NCBI RefSeq assembly: GCF_002557795.1
Contig: NZ_CP023777.1
Location: 310,001 to 374,000, forward strand
From: Chitinophaga caeni
GTDB lineage: Bacteria > Bacteroidota > Bacteroidia > Chitinophagales > Chitinophagaceae
DNA: 64,000 nucleotides
Direction: 5' to 3'
Shown piece by piece: positions 15,885 to 22,567 of the stretch. Every line of letters begins with the position of its first letter. Position 1 is the stretch's first letter. The notes beneath the pieces were generated by a model that did no database searches, was not told where the DNA came from, and worked only from the letters and a program-made list of their open reading frames with translations. Made by a program: the position numbers and the translations under genes.

Positions 15885-16904
15885 TTATACTGTCCCGCCA
15901 CCAGCTTTCTTTTCTTTATCGCCCCTCATGAGTATCAAGTTCATCAGGCTCAACCGGCTGATCATACTGGATTTAAGATGGAGATCATAATGTTTGTCAC
16001 CTTCAGCGTTTGCAGTCCAATCAATTTTACCGTCGCCAAATAATAACAAACCCGTATGGGCTATTTTTGAACGCAAACCATATATTTCGTTGATGGTCTT
16101 TTTGGCATCAGGACCATCGGCAACATACTCAAACAAATAATCCCTGAACTTCGCCATGACCTTGTATTTATCCTGTCCGCAAGCCGCGCACTTTTCGAGC
16201 GGAACGTCCTTTGTTTCATGGGCCACCATAGTTTCTATGGACGAGACGAACGCGATAAAAGAAAGACTTTTGGTAGTAGCTCTCAATGCGACGCCCTGGT
16301 TGATCAATTCGATAGCGGAGTCCACAGGAGCCTGTTGTTCATCAGACAATAGAAAATAATTGTGCAGCGCGGTTGACAAATAATGGGAAAAGGTTACTTC
16401 CTCCTTTCCACTCAGATCGATATGCTGAAAGCACTGGGGATGTTCCCCGGTATCAATTTGCGGATAATCAACCTTGGTGAATTCTGTGAAGGGGACGACT
16501 TCTTTTAACTTCGGATAAAAATAAATATTTAAGCCAGCTGCGCTTGTCTGGTTATCCATTTCATCCTTGCTCAGTCCCTCTGCGTGGACAAACCATTGCG
16601 GTTCTATCGGGGGAATAAAAAAACGATAATTGCTGAAAGCAGTGAGCAGCTTTAGTATCCTGTTCTGGAAGTTTACTTCGGCCGTCAGCTCTCCAATTAT
16701 ATTGCTGACTTCTTTCAACTCACCGTCCAGTTCGATCTGGCCGTTGTCTGACAAACGGAATTCCAGCACAAATGGGTAGTACTTTACAAAGTCGCTAGTC
16801 GGTGCATCAACCGTGTCCAGTGGATAAATCTGAAAAATATCTTTAAACTTGAAATGGCCTGTAACCCGGTTGGAACAAAATGCGATGATCTTATAATATT
16901 TCAT
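15885..16904 (-). CDS. ApeA-like HEPN domain protein
   Basis: 339 residues with no signal peptide. The N-terminal two thirds are mixed alpha/beta. The C-terminus matches the ApeA-type HEPN domain: ISFIAFVSSIE-like helix (KSLSFIAFVSSIETM), a CAAC pair (Cys239, Cys242) typical of the small zinc-like insert, and the RNase motif LRSKIAH (Arg278-His283) in YGLRSKIAHTGLLLFG. Such proteins are toxic ribonucleases of abortive infection or toxin-antitoxin systems. It is transcribed toward the second HEPN gene, and starts about 230 bp from the mnmE 3' end, at the right edge of the putative island. No antitoxin (for example MNT nucleotidyltransferase) is adjacent. Confidence 0.78.
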   Translation of the reverse strand: MKYYKIIAFCSNRVTGHFKFKDIFQIYPLDTVDAPTSDFVKYYPFVLEFRLSDNGQIELDGELKEVSNIIGELTAEVNFQNRILKLLTAFSNYRFFIPPIEPQWFVHAEGLSKDEMDNQTSAAGLNIYFYPKLKEVVPFTEFTKVDYPQIDTGEHPQCFQHIDLSGKEEVTFSHYLSTALHNYFLLSDEQQAPVDSAIELINQGVALRATTKSLSFIAFVSSIETMVAHETKDVPLEKCAACGQDKYKVMAKFRDYLFEYVADGPDAKKTINEIYGLRSKIAHTGLLLFGDGKIDWTANAEGDKHYDLHLKSSMISRLSLMNLILMRGDKEKKAGGGTV

Positions 16905-17136
16905 ACTTATTAAATTGGGGGCAAGTTTAAATTTTATTCCGCTTGGTTACTCGTAAGGAAACGATATCATACGTACCATACTGTCCCTTTTCGTAACCAA
17001 AATCCACCTCCTTTTATTTTCGTAACACAATTGCAACAAGAAAAAGCTAAACAAAATCAAAAAAGCTATACTAGAAGAAGGGAAACCCAATACCACCGCA
17101 CTAAAGACAACAAAACGCATATCAAAGAACCCGATA
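16905..17136. other. Spacer at right island edge with repeated TCGTAA hexamers
   Basis: 232 bp between the HEPN gene and the end of mnmE. The hexamer TCGTAA occurs three times (16951, 16991, 17020), two of them in the longer form TTTCGTAAC, and an inverted GGTTAC lies at 16945. Short repeats next to an attachment site could be recombinase arm sites; the evidence is weak. No gene was seen. Confidence 0.3.
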
Positions 17137-17154
17137 TTACTTCCCGATACAAAA
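17137..17154. other. Putative attachment site (right), mnmE 3' end
   Basis: The last 18 bp of mnmE (TTACTTCCCGATACAAAA on the plus strand) repeated at 10784-10801 with one mismatch. The mnmE/trmE 3' end is the known attB of SGI1-type genomic islands, whose target likewise covers the conserved Phe-Cys-Ile-Gly-Lys-stop codons. Integration here leaves mnmE intact. Confidence 0.75.
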
Positions 17155-18525
17155 CTTCGAAAAAATAAAATCCAACCGGTCCTCATTCGTCACTTCCCCG
17201 GTGATTTCCCCGAGGTAATGCAAGCAATGACGGATATCTAAAGCCAGCAAATCTCCCGGCAAGTCATTGTCCATTCCGGTGCGCACATCCTCCAGCGATT
17301 TGCGGACGGACTGCAAGGCCGCATAATGGCGGGCGTTCGTGATGATCGTATCTTCCGTGTTGATTTTACCGCCCATTACGCTGGTTACGAGGGCATCTTT
17401 CAATTGTTGTATATGGTCGTGGTTCTTGGCGGAAATGTAAATGATGCCCGGGGTATCGGCAAATTTAGCTTTGGCGGCATCTTCACCGAGGATGTCGATC
17501 TTATTGGCAACCAGCAAATAATTGATATTAGCTTGCGCCAACTCTGCTTTTTGTTGTGCAAGCGCTTCCGGTGTCGTTTCTAGGGCATCGAATAAATAAA
17601 TGACTAACCCGGCGCTGCGCATTTTCTCCAGCGACTTTTGCACACCGATGCTCTCGATAGCATCGATACTTTCGCGGATGCCTGCCGTGTCGATCAGGCG
17701 ATATAAAATCCCCTGGATATTCAGGATCTCCTCGATAGTATCGCGGGTTGTTCCGGCGATTTCGCTCACGATGGCCCGGTTCTCGTTCAACAAGGTGTTT
17801 AGCAAGGTCGACTTCCCTGCATTGGGTTTACCTACAATGGCGGTACTGACCCCATTTTTAATCACGTTACCCATTTGGAAGGAATCTATCAGCTTTCGCA
17901 CTAAGCTGCCGGAGCGGCTCACCAGTTCGTACAGTTGGGTTCTATCTGCAAATGCGACATCTTCCTGGCTAAAATCAAGCTCCAACTCTACCAGGGCGGA
18001 GAATTTTATCAGCTCTTCCCTCAGGTCTCTCAGTTCCTTGGAAAAACCACCCCTCATTTGCTGCATCGCTGTTTGATGGGAGGCTGCCGTATTGCTGGCA
18101 ATCAGGTCGGCCACTGATTCTGCTTGGGTAAGGTCTAATTTTCCATTGATAAATGCCCTCTGGGTAAACTCTCCCGGTTTGGCCATCCTGGCGCCTGCTT
18201 GCACACAGGCATCGATGATTTGTTGCTGTATATACGGGGAACCGTGGCAGGAAATTTCTATAGTATCTTCACCCGTGTAAGACTTCGGCCCCTTGAATAA
18301 GCTGACCAATACCTCGTCAATAACCTGTTGGTTAACAGGGTTCGTCAATGCTCCAAAATGGATCGTGTAACCTTTTTGCGTAGTTAAATCCTTCGAAGGG
18401 AACAGCTTGTCCACAACCTCTATGGCTTCCGCCCCACTCAAACGGATGACCGCTATCGCCCCGATTCCGGGCGCTGTTGCTAGAGCAACGATAGTATCAT
18501 CATAATTCGCCAATTTCCCCAGCAT
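17137..18525 (-). CDS. mnmE: tRNA uridine-5-carboxymethylaminomethyl modification GTPase MnmE
   Basis: 462 residues, full family length. With MnmG it installs the carboxymethylaminomethyl group on wobble uridine of several tRNAs, using GTP hydrolysis and a tetrahydrofolate one-carbon unit. N-terminal folate-binding domain (IAALATAPG-like start, PGEFTQRAFINGKLDLTQAE); inserted G domain with G1 GKPNAGKS (232-239), DTAG (G3) and NKID (G4); helical domain; and C-terminal FCIGK, whose Cys459 is the conserved catalytic cysteine. Stands between the accessory island (downstream) and the tonB operon terminator (upstream). Its 3' end doubles as an integration site. Confidence 0.97.
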   Translation of the reverse strand: MLGKLANYDDTIVALATAPGIGAIAVIRLSGAEAIEVVDKLFPSKDLTTQKGYTIHFGALTNPVNQQVIDEVLVSLFKGPKSYTGEDTIEISCHGSPYIQQQIIDACVQAGARMAKPGEFTQRAFINGKLDLTQAESVADLIASNTAASHQTAMQQMRGGFSKELRDLREELIKFSALVELELDFSQEDVAFADRTQLYELVSRSGSLVRKLIDSFQMGNVIKNGVSTAIVGKPNAGKSTLLNTLLNENRAIVSEIAGTTRDTIEEILNIQGILYRLIDTAGIRESIDAIESIGVQKSLEKMRSAGLVIYLFDALETTPEALAQQKAELAQANINYLLVANKIDILGEDAAKAKFADTPGIIYISAKNHDHIQQLKDALVTSVMGGKINTEDTIITNARHYAALQSVRKSLEDVRTGMDNDLPGDLLALDIRHCLHYLGEITGEVTNEDRLDFIFSKFCIGK

Positions 18526-18571
18526 AAGTCAAGATTTTTAAATCCTAATAAACAGGTAATCAATGAAATAC

Positions 18572-18606
18572 AAAAAAATTCCTCACCACGTTAATGGTGA
18601 GGAATT
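18572..18606 (-). terminator. Rho-independent terminator of the exbB-exbD-exbD-tonB operon
   Basis: Perfect 11-bp stem AATTCCTCACC / GGTGAGGAATT, 8-nt loop, followed on the minus strand by seven T residues. It lies 31 bp after the tonB stop codon. Confidence 0.88.
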
Positions 18607-18636
18607 ATGTAAAGTTACGAAAAAGTAACGAGTGTA

Positions 18637-19473
18637 CTACTCTTGCAAAGTAAAGCGAATCGGTAGGTTAAACTGTACGGATACGTTACGTCCGTTTTGT
18701 TTACCGGGTTTCCAATCAGGCATACCCTTAACAACCCTAACCGCTTCTTCTTCAAGACCACCGCCTTTTTTGGCGCCTACGGTCTTAACATCCTTGATTT
18801 TACCTTCGGAATCCACGACGAATGTTACGAATACGGTACCTGAGATACCATTTTCAGAAGCCATATGTGGATAACGAACGTTTTTCCTAAGATATTTTTG
18901 CAGTGCTTCCTCACCACCTGGGAAGGTCGGAGGATTTTCTACGAAAGTAAAGATCTGCTCTTTCGGCGGCGGCGGCGGAGCTTCTACTACGCCGGTACCT
19001 TTACTATCACTTAACAGTCCCGGGTCAATACCGTTAGGATCACCTTCAACTGTTTTGGTACCGATAGCTTGGTCTTTAATTTCTTCCACTTTTGGTGGTT
19101 CCTCTTCAGCAGGTACCTCTTCATCCTTCTTAATTACAGGAGGGGTGAATTTAACTGTTGGTTTCACTGCCGGTGGCGGAGCTGGTGGTGGCGGAGGTGG
19201 TGGCGGAGTTTTCGGATCATCCGGCAACTTCACATCCTCCAGCTTAATATCTTCAATCACAGGTTTCTTCTTCTGCACATCCTCATTACCTTTTAAGGAC
19301 TTGGAGATCAAGTACCCCCCGATAATGATCAATGCAAAGGAAGCAGTTGCTATGATGGAATTCCGCACACGCCTATTGTATTGCCTGCGCAACTCATAAG
19401 CACCGTATTCCTTGTTCCTGTTTTCGAACAGGATATCAAGAAAGTCGGATTTTAATATTTTAGCTGAATCCAT
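18637..19473 (-). CDS. tonB: Energy transducer TonB
   Basis: 278 residues. One N-terminal membrane helix (about 36-58, IIATASFALIIIGGYLISKSL) preceded by a cytoplasmic segment; a periplasmic Pro-rich stretch (PKTPPPPPPPPAPPPA) and a Glu/Lys-rich linker; and a C-terminal TonB domain (about 195-278: NVRYPHMASENGISGTVFV ... LPIRF). It couples the inner-membrane ExbB/ExbD motor to TonB-dependent receptors such as the SusC proteins in this window. Last gene of the operon, 42 nt after the second exbD and followed by a strong terminator. Confidence 0.95.
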   Translation of the reverse strand: MDSAKILKSDFLDILFENRNKEYGAYELRRQYNRRVRNSIIATASFALIIIGGYLISKSLKGNEDVQKKKPVIEDIKLEDVKLPDDPKTPPPPPPPPAPPPAVKPTVKFTPPVIKKDEEVPAEEEPPKVEEIKDQAIGTKTVEGDPNGIDPGLLSDSKGTGVVEAPPPPPKEQIFTFVENPPTFPGGEEALQKYLRKNVRYPHMASENGISGTVFVTFVVDSEGKIKDVKTVGAKKGGGLEEEAVRVVKGMPDWKPGKQNGRNVSVQFNLPIRFTLQE

Positions 19474-19515
19474 TGTTTAAAAATTTTATTGGATGCAAAT
19501 AAATTTGTCCAAAGA

Positions 19516-20103
19516 TTATTGAGCAGAGTTAGCTGCTTCTGTAGATTTAATCCATTCTTTATCTTGATCGGAAATATCTACAGTAGCGTAACGTTGAATA
19601 CGGTTGATAGCCATTTCATCCAGGATGTCCACGAAATCCTTGTAAGTAGATTCGTCATCCGGTTTAATGATTACCACCACATCTTCCGGTTCTCCTTTGG
19701 CATTACGCTTTTGAGAAACTTCGTCCCTTTTCTTGATGATCACGTCCCTGATACCGCCCTTGTTGGCGAAAGAGGAAACGTTGAAGAAATTAGGATCGGC
19801 AGATGCTTCCGGATCTTGAGCTAAACCTTCATAATAATATACCTTATGATCTTTACCCAGGAGAATGGTTAAAGCAGTACTTTCTTTTACTTTATTCTGT
19901 TCTGCTTCATCCTTGGTATCCTTTGGCAATGCAAGGTCCATTGTTTTAGGCTTAGACATGGTAGTGGTCAACATGAAGAAGGTAATCAACAGAAAACCCA
20001 AGTCCACCATCGGGGTCATATCCACACGGGTCGAAAGTTTCTTGGATTTCGTACCACCGTGCTTCTTGCCACCGCCACTACTGCTGGTATCCATTTCAGC
20101 CAT
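19516..20103 (-). CDS. exbD: Biopolymer transporter ExbD (second copy)
   Basis: 195 residues: a short basic cytoplasmic N-terminus (STRVDMTPMVDLGFLLITFFML) with the functionally key Asp at the head of the single membrane helix, then a periplasmic domain. ExbD subunits sit inside the ExbB pentamer and use the proton gradient to energise TonB. A Ser/Gly/Lys-rich N-terminal extension distinguishes it from the upstream ExbD. The two adjacent, diverged ExbD genes may form a heterodimer, as TolR-like pairs do in other Bacteroidota operons. Confidence 0.93.
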   Translation of the reverse strand: MAEMDTSSSGGGKKHGGTKSKKLSTRVDMTPMVDLGFLLITFFMLTTTMSKPKTMDLALPKDTKDEAEQNKVKESTALTILLGKDHKVYYYEGLAQDPEASADPNFFNVSSFANKGGIRDVIIKKRDEVSQKRNAKGEPEDVVVIIKPDDESTYKDFVDILDEMAINRIQRYATVDISDQDKEWIKSTEAANSAQ

Positions 20104-20159
20104 GATGCAAGCTATTTTAAGTTATCAATCTAAAGATCCCTTGCGGGGAAAATTAGTGT

Positions 20160-20813
20160 TTACTTTTTTAATTGTTCTTCCTGTAAAGCGGCAGCGGCTG
20201 TTCCCGGTGGAATACCTTCCAAATCTGTTACCAGGTTCAGTTTTTGAATACCTTTTTCTTTAAAGGTAGACAATACTGCTTCGATTTTAGGATAAGGAGT
20301 CTTATTATCTGCCTTGATACAGTATTTCAAGTTACGGTTATTCCCTTGGGCAGACCTTGCATACTCGATCCAGATGGCGAGTTGGTTGTCTGTAGAGTCC
20401 GTTGGGATACCTGTTTCTACTTGGCTGTCTTTACGTTCTGCCGGGGTCATATCCAGGACAGTTTTCAAGCTTTTAAAGTCAGTACCAATACTGGATCCGA
20501 TAGCAAAATTATCGATCTCCTGTTTACCAAGTCCCAAATTGAAATTATCATTCAGGTTGGTCAATAATTCTCTTCTTTTAGGCTGGCCGTCCATGCTGAA
20601 GAATACCCTGCCTTTTTCATCCACGGTGATCAGGATCACGTCAGAATCTGGTAATAATTGGGTATTGATAGATGACGGAGTTACCACAGTTACCGGCTCA
20701 TCCGGTTTGAACTTGGTTGCCAGCATAAAAAAGGTCAAGAGCAAGAAAGCCACGTCACACATCGCCGTCATGTCGATGTTAGTGCTTTTTCTTGGCATTT
20801 TTACTTTTGGCAT
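20160..20813 (-). CDS. exbD: Biopolymer transporter ExbD (first copy)
   Basis: 217 residues: the signature STNIDMTAMCDVAFLLLTFFML puts an Asp at the start of the only membrane helix (about residues 17-33), followed by a periplasmic domain of about 180 residues ending in a Gln/Lys-rich tail. Component of the proton-driven ExbB-ExbD-TonB motor. Longer periplasmic domain than the second ExbD, with little similarity beyond the helix. Lies 70 nt downstream of exbB and 56 nt upstream of the second exbD. Confidence 0.93.
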   Translation of the reverse strand: MPKVKMPRKSTNIDMTAMCDVAFLLLTFFMLATKFKPDEPVTVVTPSSINTQLLPDSDVILITVDEKGRVFFSMDGQPKRRELLTNLNDNFNLGLGKQEIDNFAIGSSIGTDFKSLKTVLDMTPAERKDSQVETGIPTDSTDNQLAIWIEYARSAQGNNRNLKYCIKADNKTPYPKIEAVLSTFKEKGIQKLNLVTDLEGIPPGTAAAALQEEQLKK

Positions 20814-20883
20814 ATCACTCCTTTTATAGTTGTTTCGCTAATAAGATGTCTAATCAGAAAATTTCCATAAAAATTTACGAAAA

Positions 20884-21738
20884 TTATTTGTGATTAGCGG
20901 CAAAGCTTTGAGTTAAAGTAAAGCCAGACTCATCGATAGCGTAAGTGATGCTGTCAATATTCGTAGTAAAGTAGTTGTAAGAGATGATCGCGATAGCAGA
21001 AGTACCGATACCTAAAGCGGTGTTAATCAAGGCTTCAGAGATACCCAAGGCCAATGCAGAAGAATCGGGAGCACCTGAGTTAGACATCGCGGAGAACGCT
21101 TTAATCATACCTAATACTGTACCGAACAGACCGATCAAAGTAGCTACGGAAGCGATAGTGGATAAGAATACGAGGTTCTTTTCCATCATTGGCAATTCCA
21201 GGGAAGTAGTTTCTTCGATTTCGTTCTTGATACTCAACAATTTTTGGTCTGTATCCAATTCAGTGTTGGTAATCATTTCTTTGTACTTTTTCAAACCTGC
21301 TTTCAAAACGTTACCTACAGATCCTTTTTGTTTGTCGCACTCTGCCAAAGCAGCTTCTACGTTTCTGTTAGCCAAGTGATATTGTACTTTTCTAACTAAC
21401 TCAGCACCACTGAATTTACCTTTTGCCTTAGAAAGATAGAATGCTCTTTCGATAACGAACAAAAGACAAGTCAATAATGTAGCAATAAGAACGGGTACAA
21501 CATAACCACCTTTGTAAACTGTGCCAAACCATTTACCGATACCTTCGCTTACTGGATGCCCTTCTACAGTTCCTCCTTCGAAGTTGCTTGGATTACCTAG
21601 TACATAGATGTAGAAAACAAAAGCAATAACCAAGCACACAGGTACGGCCAACAATGCAAACACATTGGTAGACTTTTTACCTTGATGAGAAGTCGTCTTA
21701 GCAGCAGCTGCAGTCACAGTTGTTTTAGTCTCAGCCAT
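20884..21738 (-). CDS. exbB: MotA/TolQ/ExbB proton channel family protein
   Basis: 284 residues with an N-terminal extra membrane helix (about 25-48, FALLAVPVCLVIAFVFYIYVLG), then the three-helix ExbB core. The MotA_ExbB domain shows LVFLSTIASVATLIGLFGTVLGMIKAF and ALGISEALINTALGIGTSAIAIISYNYF, which line the proton path. Forms the pentameric stator of the TonB motor. First gene of the operon; a 145-nt leader separates it from a good sigma-AB promoter. Confidence 0.95.
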   Translation of the reverse strand: MAETKTTVTAAAAKTTSHQGKKSTNVFALLAVPVCLVIAFVFYIYVLGNPSNFEGGTVEGHPVSEGIGKWFGTVYKGGYVVPVLIATLLTCLLFVIERAFYLSKAKGKFSGAELVRKVQYHLANRNVEAALAECDKQKGSVGNVLKAGLKKYKEMITNTELDTDQKLLSIKNEIEETTSLELPMMEKNLVFLSTIASVATLIGLFGTVLGMIKAFSAMSNSGAPDSSALALGISEALINTALGIGTSAIAIISYNYFTTNIDSITYAIDESGFTLTQSFAANHK

Positions 21739-21890
21739 GTTGATTGAATTTTAGTGTTAAAAATTAAACTGTTTGTTTTGTTAGTAATAAAAATTTAAAA
21801 AGATATTAATTCAGCAATTCACAATTTGCTACTTCTGCAGCTAAGTGATAGTCTTATTTTGATGATAACGTCTTTCATACGCGTAATTCG

Positions 21891-21920
21891 CAAAGTTATA
21901 AGGTTACCTCAAAAAAACAA
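21891..21920 (-). promoter_or_regulatory. Bacteroidota-type promoter of the exbB operon
   Basis: On the minus strand, TTG (complement of 21918-21920), 19-bp spacer, then TAACTTTG (complement of 21891-21898), a full match to the TTG-N19-TAnnTTTG consensus of the primary sigma factor of Bacteroidota. Predicted start near 21884. Confidence 0.75.
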
Positions 21921-22567
21921 GTGCAGCTCAAAAAATCTTCCCAAAAATTAACGCACTATTCAAAGCCGCCACTAGAGGGGCTTCTATCACTTCCACATTG
22001 ATTGAGCAAACACTTATAACTAATAATAACCCAGTATTGTACCGTCCCCCCTTCTTTGACCACTATACTCTCTCAGCAGCAATTTAGTAATTTTTCAAAG
22101 TTGGACGCACAATTTAAGAAAATTTTCAAATGTCCAAATAGAAAATTTCATATTAGCAGGTCTTTTCCATTCTTATTGCACACTTAAATATAAAAATATA
22201 ATAATTAATGGATATTTGCCATTACCACTTAAAAAGTGGCAACATCTCTCCAAACTCAATAATATCAATGATTTACGGCATTTTTAACCGCTATTTTGTC
22301 TCTTGGAATTAAAGATTTTTATTCCCCTTTCTCCGATTCTCCCAAATCACATAATTTAATCATACATATATATTTCCTGCTATTATTTGCCGATTTTGAG
22401 CAGATTCATGCCTTTCTTACTGGGATTGTCTCGTTTATGGAATTTAATTGTCAAAATTTAATGAATAGTTTTATTTGCACCTGCTTTAGAGTAGCTCGGC
22501 ATTCCTATACTAAAGTTAATATAGCGTAAAATCAACACAATCATTATTATCTAAACATTTCAAATCA
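21921..22567. other. Divergent spacer between exbB and metzincin genes
   Basis: About 650 bp of AT-rich sequence. Apart from the exbB promoter no gene, repeat or RNA was seen. A 77-codon plus-strand frame (22296-22529) lacks protein-like features and was not accepted. Confidence 0.5.

Noticed and set aside
15710..15901. 63-codon frame overlapping the ApeA-like gene's end
   Set aside because: Different phase from both HEPN genes, many Cys/Tyr/Arg and no motif; not credible as a gene.
16947..17186. 79-codon frame crossing the mnmE end
   Set aside because: Hydrophobic by chance from AT-rich spacer and overlapping mnmE in another phase; no start signal or family.
22296..22529. 77-codon frame upstream of the metzincin gene
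   Set aside because: No recognisable motif, atypical amino-acid mix, and it fills the probable promoter region.
22470..22567. TATTTG near 22470 as a sigma-AB promoter for the metzincin gene
   Set aside because: Lacks the two spacer bases of TAnnTTTG and has no TTG at the right distance.
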